Shown here in pieces: positions 8,146-16,456 of a DNA stretch of 36,968 bases; positions within the stretch are counted from its first letter, which is position 1, and every line of letters begins with the position of its first letter. Under the pieces are notes generated by a model. It searched no databases, had not been told where the DNA came from, and worked only from the letters and a program-made list of their open reading frames with translations. The DNA comes from Bradyrhizobium uaiense (GTDB taxonomy: Bacteria > Pseudomonadota > Alphaproteobacteria > Rhizobiales > Xanthobacteraceae), in the NCBI RefSeq assembly GCF_010811875.1, contig NZ_VKHP01000064.1:1-36968 (forward strand). The letters are read 5' to 3'. The translations under genes and the position numbers were made by a program.

Positions 8146-8724
8146 ATGCTCGACTTCGCCGCACAGTATGCAGCCTTTCAGCGACGCGATCCGGCCTGGG
8201 ACGGGATCGTGTTCGTCGCGGTCAGGACCACGGGTGTGTATTGTCGCCCGGTCTGCCGGGCGCGCACGCCGCTCGCGCGCAATGTGCGGTTCTATGGCAG
8301 TGCGGCGTCGGCCGAACGCGCCGGCTTCCGCCCTTGCCTGCGCTGCCGTCCCGAGGCGGCGCCGTTCTGCCCGGCATGGAAAGGCACCAGGACGACCGTC
8401 GAGCGCGCGCTTGCGCTGATCGAGGACGGCGCACTCGACCGCGGCAATGTTACCGCACTGGCCGAACGGCTCGGCGTCGGCGCGCGGCATCTGACGCGTC
8501 TGTTCGCCGAGCATCTCGAGGCCTCGCCGCTCCAGGTCGCACTCTCGCTGCGCGTGCAGCGCGCCAAGCGCCTGATCGACGGCAGCGATGCTCCGCTGTC
8601 CGTGGTGGCGCAGCGCGCCGGCTTCTCCAGCGCAAGGCGCATGACCGCTGCATTCGCAACACTCTACGGTCGCTCGCCGATCTCGCTGCGGCGGAGGCGG
8701 CGGCCAGTCGTCACGATGCAATGA
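8146..8724 (+). CDS. AdaA-like Ada metal-binding / AraC-type regulator
   Basis: A 192-residue protein with two parts. Residues 1-75 are the Ada N-terminal zinc domain, with Cys33, Cys37, Cys64 and Cys67 (VYCRPVC and PCLRCRP) at the same spacing as Cys38/42/69/72 of E. coli Ada. In that family the first Cys accepts a methyl group from DNA methylphosphotriesters. Residues ~85-185 are an AraC-type double helix-turn-helix (ALAERLGVGARHLTRLFAEHL; VVAQRAGFSSARRMTAAFATLYGRSP). The O6-methylguanine transferase domain of full Ada is absent and no AlkA domain is fused, so the layout is AdaA-like. A GTG at 8116 is an alternative start. The thioesterase gene begins 18 bp downstream, suggesting an operon. 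Expected role: sensing DNA alkylation and activating repair genes. Confidence 0.85.
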   Translation: MLDFAAQYAAFQRRDPAWDGIVFVAVRTTGVYCRPVCRARTPLARNVRFYGSAASAERAGFRPCLRCRPEAAPFCPAWKGTRTTVERALALIEDGALDRGNVTALAERLGVGARHLTRLFAEHLEASPLQVALSLRVQRAKRLIDGSDAPLSVVAQRAGFSSARRMTAAFATLYGRSPISLRRRRRPVVTMQ

Positions 8725-8742
8725 ACCCGATGGAGATCAGCA

Positions 8743-9210
8743 ATGGCCAAGAGCTACGGCACGGTGAGTGCGGAACAAAAACTCAAGATGAGCGGACTCG
8801 CATTCGTCCAGGGGCTCGCCTCCGGCGCCTTGCCGCTCAACACGATCGCGCGGACGCTCGGCTATGACGTCACCGAGGCGGAGCACGGCCGCGTCGTCGT
8901 CACGCTGGTGCCGACGGATGCGCATCTCAATCCGGCGGGCACCGTGCATGGCGGTCTCACCGCGACGCTGCTCGACAGCTGCATGGGGCTTGCGGTGCAG
9001 TCGACGCTCGACGCCGGCATCAGCCAGACCACGCTCGAATTCAAGATCTCGCTGGTGCGGCCGATCACGCCGGACACCGGCCCGATCCGGGCCGAGGGCC
9101 ATGTGCTCAATTGCGGCCGCCGCGTCGGCACCGCGGAGGGCAGGGTCACCGACGCGAAGGGACGGTTGCTCGCGCATGGTACGACGACGTGCCTGATCTT
9201 TCCGGCTTGA
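8743..9210 (+). CDS. PaaI-type hotdog-fold acyl-CoA thioesterase
   Basis: A 155-residue protein with the hotdog signature HLNPAGTVHGGLTATLLDSCMGLAV at about 65-90. This includes the N-P-x-G-x-x-H-G-G loop and the Asp in the following helix used for catalysis in PaaI-like thioesterases. The later strands (TTLEFKISLVRPI, GRRVGTAEGRV) also fit. It should hydrolyse an acyl- or aryl-CoA ester in the cytoplasm; the substrate is unknown. The start ATG has ggag 9 bp upstream. It follows the AdaA-like gene by 18 bp, an unexpected partner with no obvious metabolic link to DNA repair. Confidence 0.85.
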   Translation: MAKSYGTVSAEQKLKMSGLAFVQGLASGALPLNTIARTLGYDVTEAEHGRVVVTLVPTDAHLNPAGTVHGGLTATLLDSCMGLAVQSTLDAGISQTTLEFKISLVRPITPDTGPIRAEGHVLNCGRRVGTAEGRVTDAKGRLLAHGTTTCLIFPA

Positions 9211-9339
9211 CGCAGAGTAATTGGAAGGACTGAACCGGCACTGCACCCGGAGATGCAATGCCGGTGTGGCAACATTGGAATGCGTCCAGCGAGCCTGCGG
9301 GTTAGAGCGGTTCAATTTCACTGAGCCGACCGCTTGCGC

Positions 9340-9370
9340 TGCCCGAACGCATGGAAGGTGCGTTCGGGCA
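9340..9370. repeat. Perfect 12-bp hairpin downstream of the SnoaL-like gene
   Basis: tgcccgaacgca and tgcgttcgggca form a perfect inverted repeat around a 7-nt loop. It lies 31 bp past the stop of the minus-strand SnoaL-like gene and 130 bp past the thioesterase stop, between converging genes. No T-run follows on either strand, so it may be a 3' stabilising hairpin or repeat rather than a classical terminator. An imperfect inverted repeat (agcggt...accgct) lies just upstream at 9306-9334. Confidence 0.65.
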
Positions 9371-9401
9371 ACTGCGATACGATGGTCGGTGAAACGCCGG
9401 T

Positions 9402-9866
9402 TCATCCGGCGTAACCACTCTGTTCAGGCAAGCGGATGAGGCCGAGCTGCAGCATGGCGGTTAGCGCATCTTCCTGTCCAAGCTCCTCGGCGATCCGTCC
9501 GTCCCGCACGCGCAGCACGGTGGTGCCGGCGAACGTCATCTTGCGGCCGGAAGCCGCGGGCAGCGAGCCGAGGCGGAAGTCGCTGAACGCAGGTCCGGTG
9601 TGCGTTCCGCCGCCTTCCCAGCGGCCGACGACGAGGTCGCCTTCCGCGACGAGATCGCCGACGCCCCAGAAATTCAGATCCGGAAACGCTTCGCGAAACT
9701 CGGTGATGAATTGCGTGACGGCGGCGCGACCCTTCTTCGGTTCGTGCATCGGGTAGTGCACGACAATGTCTGGCGTCGCGAGCTCTTCGATGATGCTTGG
9801 ATTCCACGGATTTCCCCAGAAGCCCGTGAACCATCGGCCGACCACATCCTTGTTTTGCTCTGACAT
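9402..9866 (-). CDS. SnoaL-like / NTF2-fold protein
   Basis: A 154-residue protein matching the SnoaL-like polyketide cyclase group. It has an N-terminal helix (MSEQNKDVVGRWFTGFWG), the stretch ELATPDIVVHYPM near 30-42, FITEFREAFPDLNFWGVGDLVAEGDLVVGRWEGGGTHTG in the middle, and GTTVLRVRDGRIAEELGQED near the end. The NTF2 fold makes a small cup-shaped pocket; members act as cyclases, isomerases or have no known activity. The start is set by ggaga 7-11 bp upstream of the ATG at 9866; a longer frame to 9926 has no such site. It stands alone, convergent with the thioesterase gene. Confidence 0.82.
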   Translation of the reverse strand: MSEQNKDVVGRWFTGFWGNPWNPSIIEELATPDIVVHYPMHEPKKGRAAVTQFITEFREAFPDLNFWGVGDLVAEGDLVVGRWEGGGTHTGPAFSDFRLGSLPAASGRKMTFAGTTVLRVRDGRIAEELGQEDALTAMLQLGLIRLPEQSGYAG

Positions 9867-10204
9867 CTCATCGTCTCCATTTGCGCGTTGCCGGCATCGC
9901 GACCGGCGCTGTGTCGATGCGCGCATTAGGCAATGTGAGACGCGTGTCGCACCACCCGATTTCAGATCGGGCGTGCAGCTGCTTTTCAGGCAAGATTCCG
10001 CTTTGTCGATATGGCGCTTAGCGCCGCTTCGCGAACATCATCGCGCAATCGGGAAGCGGGTGGTTTGCGCAACGCGCGCGAAAACCTGTTCGCGATCACA
10101 CGGGAGAGCATCATGCGCAACTTCGATGCGATCGAGCCTCGTTCGGAATGCTCCAGTCAGGTCCGGACGCGGCTCCTTCGGCGGCAGGCAACAATGTCGT
10201 GCCG

Positions 10205-10567
10205 CTAGAGCCGTGGCGACTTCGGCGGCTTTGCAACGGCGATGCCGCGAAACAGGAGGAAGAACGCGAAGATTGCGATCGGATAGGCCAGGATCAACAC
10301 GAAGGTCTCTATCATGGCCTCCTGGCTCAAACCGAAGAAGAAAGGCGCGAGCTCAAACGGCATGACTAGGCCTAGGCCCGCGCCGGCACCTCCGAAGATC
10401 GCAATCAGGTTGCACACGAACTCCGGCGCGCGACGACGAGCGGCGATCGCAAAGATGAGGCAGGCCACCGCAACGATGATGAATGCCCACTCGGTCTGAT
10501 GGATCAGGTCGACGGGCCAGCCCTTCGTGCTTGATGAAGGGCTGAGATAGCCAATCACGAACATCAT
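10205..10567 (-). CDS. Small hypothetical integral membrane protein
   Basis: A 120-residue protein with about three hydrophobic helices: AFIIVAVACLIFAIAA (~28-43), a Gly/Ala-rich LIAIFGGAGAGLGLVMPF (~53-70), and FVLILAYPIAIFAFFLLFRGIAV (~89-111). A short basic tail ends it. I recognise no family. Two ATGs stand in tandem at the start (10567 and 10564), with no clear ribosome binding site. The strong hydrophobic periodicity on this strand, absent from overlapping frames, supports it as coding. Confidence 0.55.
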   Translation of the reverse strand: MMFVIGYLSPSSSTKGWPVDLIHQTEWAFIIVAVACLIFAIAARRRAPEFVCNLIAIFGGAGAGLGLVMPFELAPFFFGLSQEAMIETFVLILAYPIAIFAFFLLFRGIAVAKPPKSPRL

Positions 10568-10607
10568 GATCGGGGCTTGTGGCCGAGATATTGCTGAACC
10601 GCCGACC

Positions 10608-11807
10608 TCAGTGCCACACCGACTTGTCGGCGTCCCAGCGCTGGCCCTTGAACTCCTTGGTCAGCGCGTCGATCGCGCCGTTGTCGTCCTTGGTCTCGCT
10701 GGCTTCCTCGTCGCTGCTGGAATCGTCGGACAGGTTCAGCTTGGCGCCGGAGCTGTCATCCGATGTCGAGACGGTGGGGCTCGAGACCCAGAGCATGAGC
10801 TTGTCCGAGCTGCCGGGCTTGTCGGGCGAGACGAGGGCGGTGATTTCATAATTCTGGGTGAGGCCGAGCGCAGGATAGATCGCGCTGGGCCGCTTCAGCA
10901 CCAGCTTGAGCTTGCCGGTGTTCGCGTTCCACGTCGCCGAGGCGGGCTTGGCCGCAAGCGTCTTCGCCAGCACGCCGGCGATCGCGGTCGCCAGTCTGTC
11001 CTTGTTGATCTTGTCGCCGTCGCGCCAGTCGGCGGCGGCAATACGGATGGTGCGGTCCATCTCGACCACGCCGCTGGTCCAGCCGGCTGCGGTCACGCCG
11101 GGCGCGGATTTCACCTTGGCGAGCAGCGCGCTGGCGTGCTCGGGATCGACGGTGAGGTTGATGGTCTGCTCGCCGGAGCGCAGCGCATCGCAGGTCACCG
11201 CGAGGCTGGAGGTGGCGATCTCGACGGCTTCGCCCTTCAGGCTCTTGAGGAAATCGGCCGCCGCATCGAGCTTCACCCGCACGCCGATCGATTCCGGCGA
11301 GACGTCGGTAAAATCCTTCGGCTGCGGCGTGATGCCGTCCTCGGTGGCTTGATTGTCCTGGAATTCCTTCTCGCTGAGATCGGAATTGTCCGTCGAGGCG
11401 ACCTCGGTCACGGTCTGGCCGATCGTGATCTGGCCGCGGAACTCAAAGCTGTCGCCGGTCTGCTTGCGGTTCAGCTTGATGGAGACCGGCTGCTTGTCGG
11501 CGACGCTCTGGGTGGTGCCGGACAGCGTCTGGCCGCTGACGGCAAGGTTGGCGACGAAGCGGTCCTTGCGGTCGGAGCCCTTGTCGGCGGGATAGCAGAC
11601 GTCGAGCACGGCCGCAGTCACGGTCTTGCCCTGGCGGGTTTCCTTCAGGACGACATCGGCATTGCCGTCCATCAGGCCGTCGATCGCGGTGAAATAGCGC
11701 GTCTCGGGGCCGTTCGACGGGGCTGCCTTCGATTGCAGCTTCATCTGGGCGAGGGCAGGGGCCGAGGCGAAGGCAAGACCGAGCAGCAGGAGCGGGAGCG
11801 CGCGCAT
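10608..11807 (-). CDS. Large exported protein of unknown function
   Basis: A 399-residue protein with a signal peptide (MRALPLLLLGLAFASAPALAQ, cleavage after ALA). The mature protein is polar with few cysteines and repeated beta-like stretches (FRGQITIGQTVTEVAS; TSSLAVTCDALRSGEQTINLTV). Near the C-terminus (~355-378) is a Ser/Asp/Glu-rich segment, LNLSDDSSSDEEASETKDD, before the last folded stretch ending QRWDADKSVWH. I recognise no family; it is probably periplasmic. The start has gagga 9 bp upstream. It is monocistronic as far as can be seen. Confidence 0.75.
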   Translation of the reverse strand: MRALPLLLLGLAFASAPALAQMKLQSKAAPSNGPETRYFTAIDGLMDGNADVVLKETRQGKTVTAAVLDVCYPADKGSDRKDRFVANLAVSGQTLSGTTQSVADKQPVSIKLNRKQTGDSFEFRGQITIGQTVTEVASTDNSDLSEKEFQDNQATEDGITPQPKDFTDVSPESIGVRVKLDAAADFLKSLKGEAVEIATSSLAVTCDALRSGEQTINLTVDPEHASALLAKVKSAPGVTAAGWTSGVVEMDRTIRIAAADWRDGDKINKDRLATAIAGVLAKTLAAKPASATWNANTGKLKLVLKRPSAIYPALGLTQNYEITALVSPDKPGSSDKLMLWVSSPTVSTSDDSSGAKLNLSDDSSSDEEASETKDDNGAIDALTKEFKGQRWDADKSVWH

Positions 11808-11871
11808 ACGATAAGTCCTCGAAGGGCAGAATCGGTTCCGTCGTAACTAGCAAACCTCCGTGTCATTGGCC

Positions 11872-11896
11872 AAAAAAGAAGGCCGCCTGACGGCGG
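11872..11896 (-). terminator. Possible weak terminator downstream of marR
   Basis: On the minus strand, ccgcc-gtca-ggcgg is followed by ccttctttttt. The stem is only 5 bp but GC-only, and the T-tract is good. It lies about 125 bp beyond the marR stop and upstream of the exported-protein gene. Confidence 0.5.
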
Positions 11897-11934
11897 TTAT
11901 CAATTTCGAACGATCTGACCTTTGGCACTGTCAT

Positions 11935-12022
11935 GGCCCGGCGAAGCGATTTTCCGAAAAGATCATGCTTGGACAACAAGCTAAGGCGCGATGACGGCTC
12001 TGTCTGATCTCATCGCGCCTTA
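11935..12022. repeat. Dispersed palindromic repeat overlapping the marR stop codon
   Basis: A perfect 13-bp inverted repeat (taaggcgcgatga at 11982-11994, tcatcgcgcctta at 12010-12022) encloses 15 nt. It is flanked by ttttccgaaaagatcatgc. I recognise the combination of a gcgcgatga hairpin plus ccgaaaagatcatgct as a common Bradyrhizobium intergenic repeat. The outer three bases of one arm (12020-12022) are the TAA stop of marR. Confidence 0.75.
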
Positions 12023-12484
12023 AGGTTCTTCGCCGTTCTCCAGCCTGCCGCGCAATGTACTGACGACGCGGCTCACGGTTTCGATGTCCTTCATCGACAG
12101 TCCGTCGGCGAGGCCGTTCACCCAGGGCAGTTGCAGCCGCATCGCCGCGTCGAAGCTTTGCTGGCCCTTGTCGGTCAGCACGACGAGCTGGGCGCGGCGG
12201 TGATGTGGGTTGGTCTCGAAGGCGACGAGCCCGTCCCGTTCGAGGTCGTTGACGATTCGCTGCACGTTCTGTCTGGCGGCGCCGAGGTCGCGCGCCAGCC
12301 ACGCCACCGGTTGCGGGCGCTCAGCGGCGACGATGGCGCCGAGGATCTGCCAGCGCGCGCTGGTCAGCCCGAGCCCGGCCACCAGCCGGTCGCCTGACGT
12401 GAACAGCAGGCTGTTGAGCCTGAACAGGTCGGGAATCAGGTTGCTCAGGGCTTCACCGGCCGGCGTTCGCTTGGTTTGCGGCAT
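12020..12484 (-). CDS. MarR family transcriptional regulator
   Basis: A 154-residue winged-helix regulator. The DNA-binding part reads LTSARWQILGAIVAAERPQPVAWLARDLGAARQNVQRIVNDLERDGLVAF, with the wing NPHHRRAQLVVLTDKGQQ, flanked by N- and C-terminal dimerisation helices. Such proteins bind palindromes as dimers and usually release DNA on binding a phenolic or other small ligand. A perfect 9-4-9 palindrome lies 18 bp upstream, in the gap to the divergent ABM monooxygenase gene, implying control of both genes. The ATG has no clear ribosome binding site and sits close to the predicted promoter, so a very short leader is possible. The last codon and stop lie within or abut a dispersed repeat. Confidence 0.9.
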   Translation of the reverse strand: MPQTKRTPAGEALSNLIPDLFRLNSLLFTSGDRLVAGLGLTSARWQILGAIVAAERPQPVAWLARDLGAARQNVQRIVNDLERDGLVAFETNPHHRRAQLVVLTDKGQQSFDAAMRLQLPWVNGLADGLSMKDIETVSRVVSTLRGRLENGEEP

Positions 12485-12501
12485 TTGTCACCATAGGTGT
12501 G

Positions 12502-12523
12502 TATTGACATCATAATGTCAATA
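12502..12523. promoter_or_regulatory. Probable MarR operator with overlapping divergent -35 elements
   Basis: tattgacat-cata-atgtcaata is a perfect 9-bp inverted repeat. Each arm contains TTGACA reading outward, so one dimer could block -35 elements of both the marR and monooxygenase promoters. The 10-mer tgacatcata (12505-12514) is repeated exactly at 12549-12558, 44 bp away, as a possible auxiliary half-site on the monooxygenase side. Confidence 0.75.
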
Positions 12524-12581
12524 TTGATATGTATCGATCTGGTCGGAATGACATCATAGCACCATATCAACGGAGCCAGCC

Positions 12582-12950
12582 ATGCCGCAGATGCGCCCCC
12601 TCGACCCCGCATTCCCGATCGACCGCCAGCTCGCGGTCGATGCCAGGAACGTCGTACTGGTCAACCTCTTCACCCTCGACAAGGCCGACGAGGACACCTT
12701 CCTGAAAGCCTGGCAGGACGACGCCGCCATCATGAAGCGGCAGCCCGGCTTCATCTCGACCCAGCTGCACCGCGCACTCGGCGAGAGCCCGGCCTATCTG
12801 AATTACGCGGTCTGGGAATCCACCGCCGCCTTCCGCGCGGCGTTCATGAACCCCGAGTTCAGGGCGAAGCTCTCGGCCTATCCAGCTTCGGTGGTGGCGT
12901 CGCCGCATTTGTTTCAGAAGGTTGCGGTGCCGGACGTGTGCGTCGCGTAA
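12582..12950 (+). CDS. Antibiotic biosynthesis monooxygenase (ABM) domain protein
   Basis: A 122-residue single-domain protein of the dimeric ferredoxin-like ABM type. It shows VVLVNLFTLDKADEDTFLKAWQDDAAIMKRQPGFISTQLHRAL at 25-67, then YLNYAVWESTAAFRAAFMNPEFRAKL. Such proteins act as cofactor-free monooxygenases on quinol-like substrates, or as haem-degrading or detoxifying enzymes. The start has ggag about 9 bp upstream. It is divergent from marR across a shared palindrome, the usual setting for a regulator and its detoxification target; an aromatic or quinone inducer is therefore plausible but not shown. Confidence 0.82.
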   Translation: MPQMRPLDPAFPIDRQLAVDARNVVLVNLFTLDKADEDTFLKAWQDDAAIMKRQPGFISTQLHRALGESPAYLNYAVWESTAAFRAAFMNPEFRAKLSAYPASVVASPHLFQKVAVPDVCVA

Positions 12951-12951
12951 C

Positions 12952-13242
12952 TCAACTGTGCACCAGCATGCCGATGCCGAGCGTGGCAGCGGCAGCCAGG
13001 AAGGCGATGTCCAGGAAGCGCAGCGGCGCTTTCGGACGATGACCGGCAGAGCCGGCAATGACGTAGTAGAGCCAATAGCCCCCGCCGAGGACGGCAAACG
13101 TCAACGTCTGCTTGAACCAGAACGTCAGGACGACCGCGAGATCATCGATGCTGTCTTGGGCATAGGCGCGCAGCGCGAGCACCGCGCCGATCGCGTAGAA
13201 CAACGCGAGCGTTGACGTCAGGGATTTGGCGTCGCGGGACAT
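12952..13242 (-). CDS. Small hypothetical membrane protein
   Basis: A 96-residue protein with three hydrophobic segments: LTSTLALFYAIGAVLALRAYA (~8-28), LTFAVLGGGYWLYYVIAG (~47-64) and FLDIAFLAAAATLGIGMLV (~76-94). The loop between the second and third is basic. A ribosome binding site (aagga) precedes the ATG. It converges on the ABM gene with one base between stops. Family not recognised. Confidence 0.65.
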   Translation of the reverse strand: MSRDAKSLTSTLALFYAIGAVLALRAYAQDSIDDLAVVLTFWFKQTLTFAVLGGGYWLYYVIAGSAGHRPKAPLRFLDIAFLAAAATLGIGMLVHS

Positions 13243-13278
13243 CGGATGATCCTTACGTCTCGATCGTAATCAAACTGC

Positions 13279-13308
13279 AAAAAAGAAGGCCGCCCGGAGG
13301 CGGCCTTC
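13279..13308 (-). terminator. Rho-independent terminator of groEL
   Basis: On the minus strand, gaaggccgcc-tccg-ggcggccttc is a perfect 10-bp stem followed by six T. It starts 26 bp after the groEL stop. Confidence 0.92.
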
Positions 13309-13333
13309 GATCTCGATACTGCGCGAGTGCGGC

Positions 13334-14977
<1,644 letters not shown>

Positions 14978-15034
14978 TGTTTTGAACTCCTGGAATGTGT
15001 CTGTGAATTGTTTGCCGTTTGATCGCCGGGTCTG

Positions 15035-15235
15035 CTTCCCCTCTCCCCTTGTGGGAGAGGGTGGACGCGATGCGAAGCATCGCGGACGGGTGAGGGGTCT
15101 GTCTCCGCGGATAGAGACCCCTCATCCGGCGCGCTTTGCGCGCCACCTTCTCCCAACCCAAGTCGGGTTTACCCGACTTGGGTATCCCTGACTTGTCGAA
15201 GTCGGATAAATCCGACTTCGATGGGAGAAGGGAAG
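15035..15235. repeat. Large palindromic repeat in the groES-groEL gap (copy A)
   Basis: This fills two thirds of the groES-groEL gap. It opens cttcccctctccccttgtggg, continues gggtgaggggtct, then cccctcatccggcgc and cgcgccaccttctccca, and closes tgggagaaggg. The same blocks in the same order occur at 16457-16610 (copy B). Inner hairpins include gcgatgc-ga-agcatcgc. Copy A differs from B by an insertion near its right end, listed separately. Confidence 0.85.
15157..15221. repeat. Two tandem 12-bp hairpins inserted in the groESL repeat
   Basis: cccaagtcgggt-tt-acccgacttggg (15157-15182) and tcgaagtcggat-aa-atccgacttcga (15196-15221) are both perfect 12-bp stems with 2-nt loops, and both contain aagtcgg. 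They interrupt the stretch that in copy B reads uninterrupted as ttctcccacaaggggagaa, so they look like a palindromic element inserted in another palindrome. Confidence 0.85.
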
Positions 15236-15278
15236 AGGTGATTGTGCCGGCGATCAGCGGCTCTCGGGTTAGTGGCGC

Positions 15279-15575
15279 TTACGCCAGCACGCCCATGATG
15301 TCGGACTCCTTCATGATCAGGAGCTCCTGGTTGTCGAGCTTGACCTCGGTGCCCGACCACTTGCCGAACAGCACGCGGTCGCCGACCTTGAGGTCGATCG
15401 GGATCAGCTTGCCGGCTTCGTCGCGGCCACCCGGGCCGACGGCGACGATCTCGCCCTGGGACGGCTTCTCCTTGGCCGAGTCCGGAATGATGATGCCGCC
15501 CTTGGACTTCTCCTCGGCATCGATACGCTTGACCACGACGCGGTCGTGCAGGGGGCGGAAGGTGGATTTAGCCAT
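15279..15575 (-). CDS. groES: Co-chaperonin GroES (Hsp10)
   Basis: A 98-residue protein of normal family length. It starts MAKSTFRPLHDRVVVKRIDAEEKSKGGIIIPDSAKEKPSQGEIVAVGPG, with the mobile loop at about 20-35 (EEKSKGGIIIPDSAKEK). It ends VGDRVLFGKWSGTEVKLDNQELLIMKESDIMGVL. It caps GroEL rings. It is the first gene of the operon, with gaggga upstream of the ATG and, further up, a CIRCE element and heat-shock-like promoter. Confidence 0.98.
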   Translation of the reverse strand: MAKSTFRPLHDRVVVKRIDAEEKSKGGIIIPDSAKEKPSQGEIVAVGPGGRDEAGKLIPIDLKVGDRVLFGKWSGTEVKLDNQELLIMKESDIMGVLA

Positions 15576-15670
15576 GACGTTCCCTCTTGGAGGCTCGGTT
15601 TCAGGTCCGGTTCATCGAGACCGGCGTTGAATGCCGGTCCGGTCGGCGCCAGGCAGGACGCCCGGCGCAT

Positions 15671-15697
15671 TTAGCAATCGTGGTGCGAGAGTGCTAA
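15671..15697. promoter_or_regulatory. CIRCE element (HrcA operator) of groESL
   Basis: ttagcaatc-N9-gagtgctaa matches the CIRCE consensus TTAGCACTC-N9-GAGTGCTAA with a single mismatch (A for C in the left arm on the plus strand). The centre is about 110 bp upstream of the groES start. HrcA bound here would repress groESL. Confidence 0.93.
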
Positions 15698-15710
15698 TTG
15701 TGCGCCGGGG

Positions 15711-15738
15711 AATATGGCTTGGCGCAGTTTCTGTCAAG
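15711..15738 (-). promoter_or_regulatory. Predicted groESL promoter, sigma32 (RpoH)-like
   Basis: On the minus strand, cttgaca is followed after 13-14 nt by gccatatt. This resembles the RpoH pattern CTTGAAA-N13-17-CCCATNT, and its TTGACA could also serve sigma70. The CIRCE begins 13 bp downstream, where the transcript should start. Dual RpoH and HrcA control is an inference. Confidence 0.6.
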
Positions 15739-15893
15739 CAAACGGGTTAAGGCCTTGGTGAGGCCAATATAGGATGGTGGACCAGAAACCAAATCGTAGC
15801 GATGACGTAATTTTGTCAGACGTCATTGCTCCGTCTTAAGTTTTACGCTTGGCTGCATGACGGGTGCGGCCGGGACATAGTCGGGGGATACAC

Positions 15894-16409
15894 ATGATCA
15901 TGTCACTCAACGCGCGATTGGTCGCACGGTTCGCGGCTGTTTCGGCGCTGACGACACTCTTGGGGGCGTGCGGCAGCATGAGCCTGCCGTCGCTGTCGTC
16001 GAACGAGCCGGCGCCCTCCGAGCCGGGGGTGGCCCCGGAGATGCCCGCGAGCATCCGCCCCGACGAGATCGTCGGCCGCTGGGGTCTCGCCTCGTTCCAG
16101 AATCCCGCCGACCGCGCCCGTACCGAGGCCGCCGCGCGCGGCCAGTGCAAGCAGCCTTATGTGATCGGCGCCGGCCAGAACGGCGGCGTCATCATGCATC
16201 TGGCCGACCAGGCCACCCCGCAGGAACTGCGGCTGAAGGGTTCCCCGAGCGGCAAGAACTATATCGGCCCGCCTGGCCCTGTGCCCGGCGAGCAGGACCG
16301 CGAGATCATCTCGTTCGACGGGCGGGTCCTGATCACCCGCTTCGTCGACAAGGACGCCGCCACCCGCTACGGCAACATGGTCTACGTGCGCTGCGCCCCG
16401 AGGGCGTAA
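15894..16409 (+). CDS. Lipoprotein of unknown function
   Basis: A 171-residue protein with a lipoprotein signal (VSALTTLLGAC, lipid-modified Cys26). A Ser/Pro/Glu-rich linker follows, then a folded domain beginning IRPDEIVGRWGLASFQNPADRARTEAAARGQC and ending FDGRVLITRFVDKDAATRYGNMVYVRCAPRA. Two Cys in the domain could pair. The start at 15894 has tcgggggata 5-14 bp upstream; a GTG at 15864 is an alternative. The GRWGLASF motif resembles small envelope proteins common in Bradyrhizobium, but I know no function. It probably sits at the outer membrane. Confidence 0.8.
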   Translation: MIMSLNARLVARFAAVSALTTLLGACGSMSLPSLSSNEPAPSEPGVAPEMPASIRPDEIVGRWGLASFQNPADRARTEAAARGQCKQPYVIGAGQNGGVIMHLADQATPQELRLKGSPSGKNYIGPPGPVPGEQDREIISFDGRVLITRFVDKDAATRYGNMVYVRCAPRA

Positions 16410-16456
16410 CGGCGAGACATTTGTTCCACCCCGGCTAGTGCCGCATCGGAGGTTCG

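Noticed and set aside
10113..10208. Small plus-strand ORF with gggag before its ATG (31 codons)
   Set aside because: Arg/Ser-rich product with no conserved look; the ribosome-site match alone is not enough.
10566..11846. Plus-strand frame of more than 400 codons opposite the exported protein
   Set aside because: The minus-strand frame has a signal peptide and ribosome binding site; the plus frame is a compositional shadow.
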